In this document: positions 7,578 to 17,239 of the stretch, in pieces
How the letters are laid out: each line of letters starts with the position of its first letter
How positions within the stretch are numbered: the stretch's first letter is position 1
Assembly: GCA_934591895.1 (NCBI GenBank)
Contig: CAKTPP010000006.1
Span: 1-64,000 of the forward strand
Source: an uncultured Oscillospiraceae bacterium
GTDB lineage: Bacteria > Bacillota > Clostridia > Oscillospirales > Oscillospiraceae
DNA: 64,000 nucleotides
Direction of reading: 5' to 3'
Made by a program: the position numbers and the translations under genes
Notes under the pieces: model-generated
Database searches by the model: none
What the model saw: only the letters and a program-made list of their open reading frames with translations
What the model was told of the DNA's origin: nothing

Positions 7578-9093
7578 GCACGAGCGGGAATTTCCGCGCG
7601 GCGACGCCTTTGAGGCGCTGCTCGCGCAGAGCGTGGACGAGCTGCCGCCGGAGGAGATCGTCGCCGACGTGACACCGTGGCGGCGGGCGATGGAGCGCGT
7701 GCTGTTCGGTCTGGCGCTGTGTACGATCACCCTGAACTTCTGGTGTCTGAACTACCTCCTGCCCGCCATCGGCACGGTACTGCTGCTGCTCGGTTTTCGC
7801 GCGCTGCGGCGGGAAAACCCGTGGCTCGGCGGCTGCTTTGTGTGCGCCGTGCTGCGCACGGCGTGCGTGTTCCCGTCGCTGATCCTGAACACGACCATTC
7901 TTCAGAGCGATGCCTGCAAAAGCGCTGCCGCGGCGGTGAGCGCCGCGCTGATGCTGGCGCTGCTGCTGTGCTTCTGGCAGGGGCTGCGCGCGGTGCGGCG
8001 CAAGGCGGGGCTGCCGGCACAGGGCGGCGGCGCGGGTGCGCTGCTGGCATGGTATGTGCTCATATGCGTGCTCGCCGCCGTGCACTACACGGGTCTGCTC
8101 GTGCCGATCGCCGTGCTCGTGGGCTATGTGTGCATCCTGCGCAGCCTGTTCCGGCTCTCCAGGGCGCTCGACGAGGCGGGCTACGCCATCGCGCCGCAGC
8201 CGGTGCGCGTGACGGATCGGTGCATCGCGCTCGTGCTCGCGGCAGCGCTGGGCATCGGCTGCACGCTCGGGTATCTCTTCGGCGGCAGCTATCGGATGGA
8301 CTGGCAGCCCGCGGACGCATCCGAGCAGACGCAGACGGCGGCGATCCGGCAGCAGCTGCTGGATCTCGGCTTTCCGGAGGCGGTGCTCAACGACCTCACG
8401 CCGGAGGACATCGCCGCCTGTGACGGCGCGGTGCGCGTCGTGTCCGTGACGGAGGATCACCCCTTCAACGACGGCAGAACCGTCTCGCACAAGGAAAGCG
8501 ACGGCGAGGGCGGCGTCGTCAGCGTACTGGACACGGTCTACGACGTCAGGGAGCTGCGTCTGACCGGTGTGGCCGTGCAGCTGCCCGGCGCGCAGGAGAC
8601 GTGGCGGGTATTCCACCACTTTCTCTGGACGACCGACCCGGGCTTTTACGGCACGGAGGTGCTCCAGATCTGGCCTGCCGATGAAAACATGCAGGATGGA
8701 TGGCGCTTCGCCGGAGACGTGACCGGCCGCGTGCTGTATGACCGGGACGGGCAGACGTTCACCGCGTCCTACCACACGCTCGGACGCCAGACCTACACCG
8801 CCGACTCCGTGTTCTTCGGGCAGCGGACGAACAGCGACCTGTTCGCGCCCTTTTCCATGCCGCAGCACGCAGAGAGCGCGCGCGGCTATGTCGCCTACTC
8901 CGCCGCGGCGGTGCAAAGCGGCTATCTGCTCAGCAGCTGGTGCAACTACACCCACCAGCAGAGCTGGCTGCAATATCCCGCCGTGACGGCGATGGAAAAG
9001 CGGATGACGTCCGCCTTCGGGAATACCGGCGCATTTTACACCGTACAGCACGCGCTGCAGTTTTTCCCCGAGGACGGACAGACGCTGCGATGA
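7570..9093 (+). CDS. polytopic membrane protein, putative anti-sigma partner
   Basis: A 507-residue protein with a short charged N-terminus of about 40 residues, then roughly six hydrophobic helices up to about residue 245, then a soluble domain of about 260 residues that would face outward. No zinc-binding anti-sigma motif (HxxxCxxC) is present, so the anti-sigma role is inferred only from overlap with the sigma gene. The start at the ATG at 7570 is set by GGGAGG eight bases upstream; a GTG at 7561 is also in frame. I do not recognise the extracellular domain. The gene ends at a bidirectional terminator. Confidence 0.7.
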   Translation: MREHEREFPRGDAFEALLAQSVDELPPEEIVADVTPWRRAMERVLFGLALCTITLNFWCLNYLLPAIGTVLLLLGFRALRRENPWLGGCFVCAVLRTACVFPSLILNTTILQSDACKSAAAAVSAALMLALLLCFWQGLRAVRRKAGLPAQGGGAGALLAWYVLICVLAAVHYTGLLVPIAVLVGYVCILRSLFRLSRALDEAGYAIAPQPVRVTDRCIALVLAAALGIGCTLGYLFGGSYRMDWQPADASEQTQTAAIRQQLLDLGFPEAVLNDLTPEDIAACDGAVRVVSVTEDHPFNDGRTVSHKESDGEGGVVSVLDTVYDVRELRLTGVAVQLPGAQETWRVFHHFLWTTDPGFYGTEVLQIWPADENMQDGWRFAGDVTGRVLYDRDGQTFTASYHTLGRQTYTADSVFFGQRTNSDLFAPFSMPQHAESARGYVAYSAAAVQSGYLLSSWCNYTHQQSWLQYPAVTAMEKRMTSAFGNTGAFYTVQHALQFFPEDGQTLR

Positions 9094-9103
9094 GCGCAAA
9101 AAA

Positions 9104-9134
9104 CCGACCCGAACAGGCGTTCGGGTCGGTTTTT
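9104..9134. terminator. bidirectional terminator between convergent genes
   Basis: An 11-bp stem, CCGACCCGAAC (9104-9114) with GTTCGGGTCGG (9119-9129), flanked by an A-run on the left and T5 on the right. It serves the membrane protein gene on the plus strand and the TIM-barrel gene on the minus strand. Confidence 0.9.
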
Positions 9135-9146
9135 CCATGCACCGGG

Positions 9147-9848
9147 TCAGGGGTGCGGCTTATTGTCGCGGTAGGCGGCCATGATGTCGCGGAAGATCTC
9201 GCCGTTGGACGGCGGCGTCCACGTGATGGCGTTGGCGCCGGCCTGAATGGTCTCGAGGATGCTCTCATCCGTCGGGCCGCCGGTCGCAATAATGGGCACG
9301 TCGGGATAGCGCTCGCGGATGCTGCGCACGACGGCGGGCGTCTCCGCCGCGGCCGAGACGTTGAAGATATTCGCGCCGGACTGCAGACGGGCTTCAAAGT
9401 CCGTGTCTGCGCGCGCGACCGTGAGCACGACGGGGATGTCGATCGTCTCGGCAACGTGCTGCACGACGGCGTTGGCCGTCGGCGCGTTGAGCACGACGCC
9501 GGTCGCGCCCTGCATCTCGGCGAACATGGCGAGGTTGACCACGCGCTGTCCCTTCGTGAGACCGCCGCCGACACCGGCGAACACCGGAATATCGGCCGCG
9601 AGCAGCAGCGCCTGCGTGATGATCGGCTGCGGGGTGAACGGATAGACCGCGATGATCGCGTCGGCGTTCACGTTTTTGATGATCGACAGGTCAGTCGAGA
9701 ACACGAGCGACTTGATGCGCTTGCCAAAGACCATGATGCCGCTGCACTGATAGATGACCTCCGGCACGCGCAGCGCGAACTTGCGCAGCGTGCCGTCCTG
9801 CGCCTGCGGCATGGCCTTCTTCGGCGGGATTATTTTTTCTTCGTACAT
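9147..9848 (-). CDS. TIM-barrel phosphate-binding-fold protein, function unknown
   Basis: A 233-residue protein that looks like a (beta/alpha)8 barrel. It has repeated beta-strand ends such as DAIIAVYPF, IPVFAGVGGGL, GVVLNAPT and IIATGGPTDESI, with the last resembling the phosphate-binding segment of NanE/ThiG-type barrels. No specific catalytic signature was recognised, so I do not name a reaction. Its start overlaps the end of the M20 amidohydrolase gene by 19 bases, which implies translational coupling and a shared pathway with that enzyme. Confidence 0.7.
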   Translation of the reverse strand: MYEEKIIPPKKAMPQAQDGTLRKFALRVPEVIYQCSGIMVFGKRIKSLVFSTDLSIIKNVNADAIIAVYPFTPQPIITQALLLAADIPVFAGVGGGLTKGQRVVNLAMFAEMQGATGVVLNAPTANAVVQHVAETIDIPVVLTVARADTDFEARLQSGANIFNVSAAAETPAVVRSIRERYPDVPIIATGGPTDESILETIQAGANAITWTPPSNGEIFRDIMAAYRDNKPHP

Positions 9849-10999
9849 GATGATGCTCCCTCCAGTATGCGTTTGAATGTTTCGACGCCGGTGAGCAGCA
9901 CACGCTCGTCGAAATCAAAATGACTGCTGTGCAGCGGGGCTGTGCCGGACGGCTCCTGCACGCCGAGGAAGAAAAACACCCCCGGGATCTCCTGCTGGTA
10001 TTCGGCAAAATCCTCCGCCGCCATGACGGGCTCGACCAGGACCGCATCGTCCATGGAGTCGAGCACGGTGTAAAACTGCTCCACCAGCTCGCGCGGATTG
10101 CGCACGCTCGGATAGCGCACCTTGCGCTCCATGTCGATCTGCGCGCCGGTGGCCGTTTCGAGTCCCTGCATGAGCGCGGCGATCTTATGGCTGAGCGTGT
10201 GATAGAGCTCGTTGCTGAACACGCGCAGCGTGCCGCTGATGGTGACGTCCTCGGCGATGACGTTGTGCGACGTGCCGCCCTGGATCTTGCCGAGTGTGAG
10301 CAGCGCGTCCTGATGCGGGTCGACGTCGCGCGTGATGACCGTCTGCACCATCGTGACCAGCTCCGCCGCGACGACGATGGCGTCAATGCCCATCTGCGGC
10401 GTGGACGCGTGCGCGCTCTTGCCGTGTACGGTAATCTCAAAATCGCTCGTCTGCGCCATGAGATAGTCCCAGCGGATGCCGATTTTGCCCTTCGGCACGG
10501 TCGGCCACAGGTGCAGGCCGTAGATGCAGTCCACATGCGGGTTTTCGAGCGCGCCGTCGTCGATCATGCGCCGCGCGCCCGCCCAGCCCTCTTCACCGGG
10601 CTGGAACAGCAGCACCACGTTGCAGTGCAGCCGGGCGCGGTTTCCGGCGATCCAGCGCGCGAGCAGCAGCAGGATCGTCATGTGCCCGTCGTGGCCGCAG
10701 CCGTGCATACAGCCGGGGCGCTGCGAGCGGTAGGGCACGTCGTTCGCCTCGTCGTTGTGAATGCCGTCCATGTCGGCGCGCAGGGCAATGGTCTTTTGCG
10801 CGTCCTTGGCGAAAAAGACGGCCTTCACGCCGCAGACCGCCGGCGTCTCCAGCCGGTCGGGCGCGCACCGGCGCAGCTCGTTGAGCACATACGCCTGCGT
10901 GTCGCGCAGCTGAAAGCCGATCTCGGGGATGCGGTGCAGATCCTGCCGGATGCGCACGGCGTCGTCATACATGGATGTGATCTCTTTACTCAGGTTCAT
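9830..10999 (-). CDS. M20-family amidohydrolase
   Basis: A 389-residue metallopeptidase-like amidohydrolase of the M20D type (IAA-amino acid hydrolase, hippurate hydrolase or N-acetyl-diaminopimelate deacetylase relatives). The metal-binding motifs are visible: ALRADMDG near residue 75, MHGCGHDGH near 95, and FQPGEEG near 130; the late His is in PLHSSHFDFDE. Start chosen at 10999 with GGGAG upstream; the frame extends to 11089 but runs through the promoter. The substrate is probably an N-acylated amino acid. First gene of a two-gene operon with the TIM-barrel protein. Confidence 0.88.
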   Translation of the reverse strand: MNLSKEITSMYDDAVRIRQDLHRIPEIGFQLRDTQAYVLNELRRCAPDRLETPAVCGVKAVFFAKDAQKTIALRADMDGIHNDEANDVPYRSQRPGCMHGCGHDGHMTILLLLARWIAGNRARLHCNVVLLFQPGEEGWAGARRMIDDGALENPHVDCIYGLHLWPTVPKGKIGIRWDYLMAQTSDFEITVHGKSAHASTPQMGIDAIVVAAELVTMVQTVITRDVDPHQDALLTLGKIQGGTSHNVIAEDVTISGTLRVFSNELYHTLSHKIAALMQGLETATGAQIDMERKVRYPSVRNPRELVEQFYTVLDSMDDAVLVEPVMAAEDFAEYQQEIPGVFFFLGVQEPSGTAPLHSSHFDFDERVLLTGVETFKRILEGASSCTKKK

Positions 11000-11060
11000 A
11001 AGCTCTCCCGCCGCGCCGGAACACCCGGAGCGGTTGATTTTTCTAAAAATTTCTACGCAC

Positions 11061-11089
11061 AGTATACTCAAAATCGCCGTGCGCGTCAA
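11061..11089 (-). promoter_or_regulatory. promoter of the M20 amidohydrolase operon
   Basis: On the minus strand TTGACG (11084-11089) and TATACT (11061-11066) are 17 bases apart. The gap 11000-11225 is the divergent control region for this operon and the SDR gene. Confidence 0.75.
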
Positions 11090-11141
11090 TGGGCATCCAT
11101 TTTGACGTGCGCAACGTTAAAAAAAGTTTACATCTTGTCGC

Positions 11142-11170
11142 TTGCATTTTGGGAATCGGTTTGTTAGAAT
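11142..11170 (+). promoter_or_regulatory. promoter of the SDR gene
   Basis: TTGCAT (11142-11147) and TAGAAT (11165-11170) with a 17-base spacer lie 56 bases before the SDR start codon. Confidence 0.65.
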
Positions 11171-11225
11171 CATTTTCAGAATTACTTAAAATATTCAAAT
11201 TGTTTGAAAACGAAAGGCGATCTCC

Positions 11226-12035
11226 ATGTTCTCTGCATCCGAAGCGGGCGTGGCCGTCATCACCGGCGGCAGCTCGGGCATCGGCCTCAACGCCGCACGC
11301 GCGCTGCGCGAGCGCGGTCTGAAAGTGTATGAGCTCAGCCGCCGCGCCGAAAACGCGGAGCCGGGCGTGACGCATCTGCAGGCGGATGTGACGGATGAGA
11401 CGCAGGTCAACGCCGCCGTGGCCGAGATCCTGCGCCGCGAGGGGCGCATCGACATTCTGATCAACAACGCGGGCTTCGGCATCTCCGGCGCGATCGAGTT
11501 CACGCCGCCGCAGGAGGCCCGGCGCCAGTTCGATGTGAACTTCTTCGGCATGGTGAACATGAACCGCGCGGTGCTGCCCGTCATGCGGCAGCAGGGCGGC
11601 GGCCGCATCGTGAACATGAGCTCCGTCGCGGCGCCCATCGCCATCCCGTTTCAGGCCTACTACTCGGCCTCCAAGGCCGCCGTGCGCACGTACACGCTGG
11701 CGCTTGCAAGCGAGGTGCGTCCCTTCGGCATCGAGGTCTGCGTCATCATGCCGGGCGACATCGCCACCGGCTTTACCGCCGCGCGGCGCAAAAGCTGCGA
11801 CGGCGACGACGTGTACAACGGCCGCATCGCCCGCTCCGTCGCCGTGATGGAGCACGACGAGCAGACCGGTATGAGCGCGCAGTTCGCGGGGCAGTTCGTC
11901 GCCCGGCGCGCCACGCAAAAGCACCCCAGGCTCATCTGCACCATGGGGCGAAAATACGCCCTGTTCGTGTTTCTCATGCGCATCCTGCCGACCCGGACCG
12001 CCACGCGCATCGTCGGCAGGATCTACGCATCCTGA
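11226..12035 (+). CDS. short-chain dehydrogenase/reductase
   Basis: A 269-residue SDR-family NAD(P)-dependent oxidoreductase. The cofactor loop GGSSGIG is at about residues 14-20, the NNAG motif at about 83-86, and the catalytic Ser-Tyr-Lys as MSSVAA and YYSASK (about 130-155). This is the classical SDR arrangement. The C-terminal about 25 residues are hydrophobic and basic (YALFVFLMRILP), as in SDRs that attach to membranes. The substrate cannot be told. Monocistronic, divergent from the amidohydrolase operon. Confidence 0.88.
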   Translation: MFSASEAGVAVITGGSSGIGLNAARALRERGLKVYELSRRAENAEPGVTHLQADVTDETQVNAAVAEILRREGRIDILINNAGFGISGAIEFTPPQEARRQFDVNFFGMVNMNRAVLPVMRQQGGGRIVNMSSVAAPIAIPFQAYYSASKAAVRTYTLALASEVRPFGIEVCVIMPGDIATGFTAARRKSCDGDDVYNGRIARSVAVMEHDEQTGMSAQFAGQFVARRATQKHPRLICTMGRKYALFVFLMRILPTRTATRIVGRIYAS

Positions 12036-12212
12036 CAATTTGCTATTCTTCCCTGCGGCGCAAAACATCCCATTGCCATCCATCCAGGCATCTTATCTTC
12101 CTTCCATCCTTCTCCACCCCTGAGCGCCGCATTTCCCCCCTTAACCCGCAGCAGCGGGTCTGCCTCCGGTCCCATCTCAGCCGGGGGCAGAATTTTATAT
12201 CCGGCAAACATG

Positions 12213-12260
12213 AAAAAACCTTCCCCTGTTTTCCGCACGAAAACAGGGGAAGGTCTTCTT
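12213..12260. terminator. bidirectional terminator, SDR gene and PrsA-like gene
   Basis: A perfect 15-bp stem, 12219-12233 with 12239-12253 (CCTTCCCC...GGGGAAGG), with an A-run on the left and a T-rich run on the right. The bases 12036-12210 between it and the SDR stop hold no gene or structure that I can see. Confidence 0.85.
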
Positions 12261-12275
12261 TTCGCCGCGCGCGGC

Positions 12276-13460
12276 TTACCGGTCGAACCAGTCGAAGATG
12301 TCCAGCCGGTGCCAGAAGCTCTCCTTTGGGGTGAGCACGGCCGCATAGTCGACGGTGCGGAACTTCGGCTGCCACTGCACGTCGGCCTCGTCGACCCAGC
12401 CGGTGACCAGACTGCCGAGCTGCTGCTGCGCGACGAGCTGGCGCAGCGTCTGGCTCGTGCCGTCGCTGCTCATGACCAGATCGTCGCCCTGCGTCGGCAT
12501 GCGCAGGATGATGTGATAGCCGTACTTGCTCTCGACCACGCCGGAGACTTCATACGGCTCGAGCGTCTTGCAGGCGTCCTCAAACTCCGTGACCATGCTG
12601 CCGGAGGTGAAGCAGTAGCCGTGCGGATAGCTGTTTTCGCCGGCGTCCTCGTTGTACTCGGCCATGAGCTCGTCAAAGAGCTCCGCGCGCTGCTCCGGAT
12701 CGGCGACGGCACTGAGCTGCGCGGCGATCTTGTCCGCCTTCTGCTTTTTGACGGCCTTCTCATCGTCGGGGATGGCATTGCCGCTGTCGTCGACCGTCTT
12801 GAGCAGGATGTGCTTTGCCGTCGTGTAGTCGTTGGCCTCGGCATACTCCTGCACGTCGTCGTCGGTGATGGACGCGCCGTCGGCGCCGAAGAGCTTTTCC
12901 GCCAGCGCGTTATAGAGGTACTGCACCTTCGTGAAGTACTTGAACAGATCCAGATCCATGTAGTACGACTGGAGCTTTTCGTTGAGCTCGGCCTCCGTGC
13001 CGCCGTCGCCCACGACGTTCTGGATGGTCTGGTCAATGGTATCCTGCACGAACTGCTCGCCCGCGGCGTCAAACGTCACGTCGTTTTCGGCGGCCTTGAC
13101 CTCGATGAGGTGGTTCCAGGCGATGTTGTTGACGATGCTCTCGGTCATGAGATCGGCATAGGTGCTCTGACTGCTCTCGTCATAGACGGCGCTCCAGTCC
13201 GAGACCTGCATGCCGTAGCGCTCCATATTCGCCAGAATGGCGCACAGGAAGTACGCGTACTCATTCCAGTACACGGGGCTGCCGTTGACGGTCATGACCT
13301 TCTTATTGCTGCCGTAGGCGTTGACGGCGGCGGCATACTTATCGCTCGCGGCATTGCCGCTCTCCTCGGTGTAGCTGCGCACGCGGGTCGAGGTGCAGCC
13401 GCTCAGACAGCAGACGGCCAGCACGATCGAGAGCAGCAGGGCGACGGTTCTTCTTTTCAT
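12276..13460 (-). CDS. lipoprotein peptidyl-prolyl isomerase, PrsA/SurA-like
   Basis: A 394-residue extracytoplasmic foldase candidate. It begins MKRRTVALLLSIVLAV followed by the lipobox LSGC at about residues 19-22, so it should be lipid-anchored. A SurA_N/trigger-like helical region with the MTVNGSPVYWNEY opening follows, then a parvulin-type rotamase domain at about 215-330, with the TAKHILLKT strand and GYHIILRMP end characteristic of parvulins. Start at 13460 chosen for the signal peptide and AAAGGAAG site. It is 34 bases downstream of mfd, a linkage common in Clostridia. Confidence 0.88.
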   Translation of the reverse strand: MKRRTVALLLSIVLAVCCLSGCTSTRVRSYTEESGNAASDKYAAAVNAYGSNKKVMTVNGSPVYWNEYAYFLCAILANMERYGMQVSDWSAVYDESSQSTYADLMTESIVNNIAWNHLIEVKAAENDVTFDAAGEQFVQDTIDQTIQNVVGDGGTEAELNEKLQSYYMDLDLFKYFTKVQYLYNALAEKLFGADGASITDDDVQEYAEANDYTTAKHILLKTVDDSGNAIPDDEKAVKKQKADKIAAQLSAVADPEQRAELFDELMAEYNEDAGENSYPHGYCFTSGSMVTEFEDACKTLEPYEVSGVVESKYGYHIILRMPTQGDDLVMSSDGTSQTLRQLVAQQQLGSLVTGWVDEADVQWQPKFRTVDYAAVLTPKESFWHRLDIFDWFDR

Positions 13461-13494
13461 CAGCAAACGCTTCCTTTCGTATCTTGCGCACGGG

Positions 13495-16400
13495 TCATGC
13501 GCGCTCTTCCCGGGCGTCTGCCCATGCGGAGACAAACGCTCTTGCCTGTTCGATGACGTGGTCGCGGGACTTGAGGCGCAGAAGGACGCCCGGCTTTGCC
13601 CCCGCATCCACCTTCAGACGGCCCTTGAACTCCGGCCGGGCATACAGCAGCGATACCTTCTGCATGTCAAACTGCGCCAGCAGGAATTTCAGACAGCCGT
13701 TTTTCTGTGAGATGTCGGTCACGCCGACCTTGCCCGCGTCGCTGCGCAGCAGCGCCACCTGCACAAGGGTGTACACGCTCGGCGGCGGGTCACCGAAGCG
13801 GTCGATGACCTCGTCCATGAGGTCGTCCGCCTCCGCCTCGGAGCGCACGAGCGCGATGCGGCGGTAGAGATCCATGCGCTGCTCCTGACTGGGCACATAG
13901 CTCTCCGGAATGTTGGCCGAGACCGCGAGGTCGGCGGCGCACTCGGCGCGCTGCTCGGGCTTTTCGCCGCGCTCCTCGAGCACGGCCTCCTCGAGCAGCT
14001 TGAGGTACATGTCATAGCCGACGTCGATCATATGCCCCGACTGCTCCGCGCCCAGAAGGCTGCCCGCGCCGCGGATCTCGAGATCGCGCATGGCGATGCG
14101 GAAGCCGGAGTTGAACTCCGCAAACTCGCGGATGGCGCTCAGGCGCTTTTCGGCGATCTCGCTCAGCTCGCGCCCGCGCCGGAAGGTCAGGTACGCGCTC
14201 GCGCGCCGGTTCGAGCGGCCGACACGGCCGCGCAGCTGGTGCAGCTGGGCCAGACCCATACGGTCGGCGTCCTCGATGATGAGGGTGTTGACGTTCGGCA
14301 TATCGATGCCGGTCTCGATGATGGTGGTGCAGACGAGGATCTGCGTCTCGCCCGCGACCATGCGCTCCATGACCGTCGAGAGCTGCTCCTCGTTCATCTG
14401 GCCGTGCGCCACGTCGACGACCGCGCCGTCGAGCATCCTGGAGATGCGCAGGGCGGTGCGCTCGATGTTTTCGATGCGGTTGTGCAGGTAAAAGACCTGC
14501 CCGCCGCGCTGCAGCTCGCGGCGCATGGCGTCGCACAGCACGTTCCAGTCGTGCTCCATGACGAAGGTCTGCACGGGGATGCGGTCCTGCGGCGGCTCCT
14601 CGATGGTGGACATATCGCGGATGCCGGACAGCGCCATGTTCAGCGTGCGCGGGATGGGCGTGGCCGAGAGCGTGAGCACGTCGACGGCGCGGCTCATCTC
14701 CTTGATGTGCTCCTTGTGCGCCACGCCGAAGCGCTGCTCCTCGTCGACGATGAGCAGGCCGAGATTTTTGAACTCGATGTTCTTCTGCAGCAGCTTGTGC
14801 GTGCCGATCACGAGGTCGCACTTGCCCGTGCGCATATCGGCGAGCGTCTGGCGCACCTGCGACTGCGTGCAGAAGCGCGAGAGCATCCGGATCTCGACCG
14901 GGAAGCCGTAAAAGCGCTGCACGGCGGTCTGATAGTGCTGCTGGGCGAGCACCGTCGTCGGCACGAGGATGGCCGCCTGCCGCCCGTCGAGCACGCACTT
15001 CATCACGGCGCGCAGGGCGACCTCGGTCTTGCCGTAGCCCACGTCGCCGCACAGGAGGCGATCCATCGGCACGGACTTTTCCATGTCGGCCTTGATCTCC
15101 CGGATGCAGCGCAGCTGGTCGTCCGTCTCCGGATAGCCGAAGTGTTCCTCAAACTCCGTCTGCCACGGGCTGTCGGGCGCGAAGGCGTGCCCCTTCGTGC
15201 GGCTGCGCGCGGCGTAGAGCGCGGTGAGCTCCTTGGCCATGCTCCTGGCGGCGGCCTTGGCGCGCGTTTTCGTGCGCGCCCATTCCGTGCCGCCCATTTT
15301 GGACAGCTTCACCGGCCGGTCCTCGCCCGCGCCGATGTACTTGCTGACCATGTCGAGCTGCGTCGCCGGGACATAGAGCGTGTCCGCGCCGGCGTAGCTG
15401 ATCTTGATATAGTCCTTCACCGCGCCGTCGACCGGCATCTGCACGATGCCCGCGAAGCGGCCGATGCCGTGGTATTCATGCACGACGAGATCGCCCACGG
15501 AGAGGTCGGTGTAGGAGTTGATCTTCTCGCGGTTGGATTGCTTTTTGTGCTTTGCGCGCCGCAGACCGGACGCCGCGATCTGCGTGTCCGTGAGGATGGC
15601 GAGTCTGGCATACGGAAACTCGATGCCGGCCGAGAGGCTGCCCGCCGTGACGAGGCACTGCCCCGGCTCGGGCAGGGCGTCGGGATGCTCGGCCGCGGCG
15701 GCGCGGATGCCGTGCCCGTCGAGAAATTCGCACAGGATGCGCGCCCGGCGCAGATCGCCCGCCAGCACCACCACGCGGTAGCCGAGATTCCGGTAGTGCG
15801 TGATGTCGTCGGCCGCCGTCTGGCTGCTGCCGCCGTAGGACGGGAGCTGCTTTGCCGTCAGGCTCACCATGGTGCGGGGCTCGATGGGGCTGCGGCCGAG
15901 CTGCAGCCCGTCGGCCAGCACGATCGCCCACTCCTGTATGCGGCGCATCATGTCGGCAAACGGCTCATAAAACGTCTCGGCGCGCGCGGCCATCGTGCCG
16001 CTGCGCACGAGCAGGGACACGTCCTCGCGCAGCTGCGCGGTGTATTCCTTCGCGCGCTCAGCGCAGCGCGCCGGCTGGTCGATGAGCACGGCCGCCTCCG
16101 GCGCGAGATAGTCCAGCGCCGTTGCAAACGTGTCATACACGAAGCCCATGTAGCGGTCCGCCGCCGGGAGCACGCAGTCATTGCAGAGCTTTTCCCCGTC
16201 GGCACGCAGCGCGGCGGCAAGCTTCTGCGCCGTGTCGCTGTCTTTTTTCGCGGCGGTGCGCTGCGCGGTCTTCTGCAGCCGCTCGCCCAGAGCGGCGCTC
16301 CCGCCCGGATACAGGGGCGGCAGCGTCTCGGCGGCGGGCAGGATGCGGCAGGCGTCGAGCGGCTGGGTGCGGCGCTGGCTCTCGGGGTCGAAAAAGCCCA

Positions 16401-17064
16401 TGGAGTCCACATCGTCGCCCCAGAACTCCACACGCACCGGCTGCGGATAGGCGGGCGAGAAAAAGTCGAGAATGCCGCCGCGGCGCGAAAACTGACCCGG
16501 ACCTTCGACCTGCGCCGTGCGCAGATAGCCGCAGCGCAGCAGCGCATCCTCGGCGTCCTCCGGCGGGAGCGACGTGCCGTCGCGGATCTCAAAGGCCGCC
16601 TGCAGCAGCTTTTCCTTCGGCATGGCGCGCTGCAGCAGACCCGAGACCGTACACACCACGGCCGGCGCCGTGCCCGCTGCGAGCGCGTAGAGCGCGCTCA
16701 GGCGCTTCTGCTCGGTCTGGCGCGAGACGCTCTCGACCGTGTAAAACGTATAGTCGCGCGCCGTCAGCAGCGGCACGTCCTGCCCGAGCAGGGCGGCAAG
16801 ATCCTTCTCAAACAGCTCGGCCGCCGCCTCGTCCGGACACACGGCCAGCACCGGCGCGTCGAGCTGCGCATGCATCGACGCCGCCAGCAGCGCGCGTCCG
16901 CTCGCCGGCAGACCCGAAATGCGCGCAGGAAGCCGCCCGCTCTCCAGCAATTCCGGGAGGGCGGCCGCTTCCGTATCGCCGAACAGCTGTCCGGCCTGTG
17001 CGACTAAGAACAAAACAGCACCTGCTTTATGGGTAAAATGAAAAAATTCGCGTCTTGTTATCAT
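13495..17064 (-). CDS. mfd: transcription-repair coupling factor
   Basis: Mfd removes RNA polymerase stalled at DNA lesions and recruits UvrA. The roughly 1,190-residue length is normal. UvrB-like N-terminal modules come first, then the RNAP-interacting domain (SVGDLVVHEYHGIGRF), then the RecG-like translocase with Walker A GDVGYGKTEVAL, the DEEQRFG box and SATPIPRTL, and the C-terminal TRCF domain. Start uncertain: the ATG at 17064 has AGG seven bases upstream, and an in-frame TTG at 17013 with AGGTG upstream fits the family's N-terminus as well. It is divergent from dnaA. Confidence 0.95.
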   Translation of the reverse strand: MITRREFFHFTHKAGAVLFLVAQAGQLFGDTEAAALPELLESGRLPARISGLPASGRALLAASMHAQLDAPVLAVCPDEAAAELFEKDLAALLGQDVPLLTARDYTFYTVESVSRQTEQKRLSALYALAAGTAPAVVCTVSGLLQRAMPKEKLLQAAFEIRDGTSLPPEDAEDALLRCGYLRTAQVEGPGQFSRRGGILDFFSPAYPQPVRVEFWGDDVDSMGFFDPESQRRTQPLDACRILPAAETLPPLYPGGSAALGERLQKTAQRTAAKKDSDTAQKLAAALRADGEKLCNDCVLPAADRYMGFVYDTFATALDYLAPEAAVLIDQPARCAERAKEYTAQLREDVSLLVRSGTMAARAETFYEPFADMMRRIQEWAIVLADGLQLGRSPIEPRTMVSLTAKQLPSYGGSSQTAADDITHYRNLGYRVVVLAGDLRRARILCEFLDGHGIRAAAAEHPDALPEPGQCLVTAGSLSAGIEFPYARLAILTDTQIAASGLRRAKHKKQSNREKINSYTDLSVGDLVVHEYHGIGRFAGIVQMPVDGAVKDYIKISYAGADTLYVPATQLDMVSKYIGAGEDRPVKLSKMGGTEWARTKTRAKAAARSMAKELTALYAARSRTKGHAFAPDSPWQTEFEEHFGYPETDDQLRCIREIKADMEKSVPMDRLLCGDVGYGKTEVALRAVMKCVLDGRQAAILVPTTVLAQQHYQTAVQRFYGFPVEIRMLSRFCTQSQVRQTLADMRTGKCDLVIGTHKLLQKNIEFKNLGLLIVDEEQRFGVAHKEHIKEMSRAVDVLTLSATPIPRTLNMALSGIRDMSTIEEPPQDRIPVQTFVMEHDWNVLCDAMRRELQRGGQVFYLHNRIENIERTALRISRMLDGAVVDVAHGQMNEEQLSTVMERMVAGETQILVCTTIIETGIDMPNVNTLIIEDADRMGLAQLHQLRGRVGRSNRRASAYLTFRRGRELSEIAEKRLSAIREFAEFNSGFRIAMRDLEIRGAGSLLGAEQSGHMIDVGYDMYLKLLEEAVLEERGEKPEQRAECAADLAVSANIPESYVPSQEQRMDLYRRIALVRSEAEADDLMDEVIDRFGDPPPSVYTLVQVALLRSDAGKVGVTDISQKNGCLKFLLAQFDMQKVSLLYARPEFKGRLKVDAGAKPGVLLRLKSRDHVIEQARAFVSAWADAREERA

Positions 17065-17144
17065 ATCACAACCTGCACAGGAAAACAATTCCCCGTCTGC
17101 AGCAGATTCTACACCTATTTATATAATAAATCCTGACATTATTG

Positions 17145-17173
17145 TTGAAATAATCGTGAATTTTTGTTATACT
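17145..17173 (+). promoter_or_regulatory. promoter of dnaA
   Basis: TTGAAA (17145-17150), a 17-base spacer and TATACT (17168-17173), 67 bases before the dnaA start codon. The surrounding 17100-17170 is AT-rich compared with the neighbourhood. Confidence 0.7.
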
Positions 17174-17239
17174 GATCGTGTAGCCGACAGCGCGTGCGCG
17201 CAGTGCGGCTGCACGACATTTTTCGAAGGAGCCGACCCT

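Noticed and set aside
14032..17007. Plus-strand frame of 991 codons opposite mfd
   Set aside because: Mfd on the other strand has all expected motifs. The antisense peptide is rich in Arg, His and Ala as shadows are.
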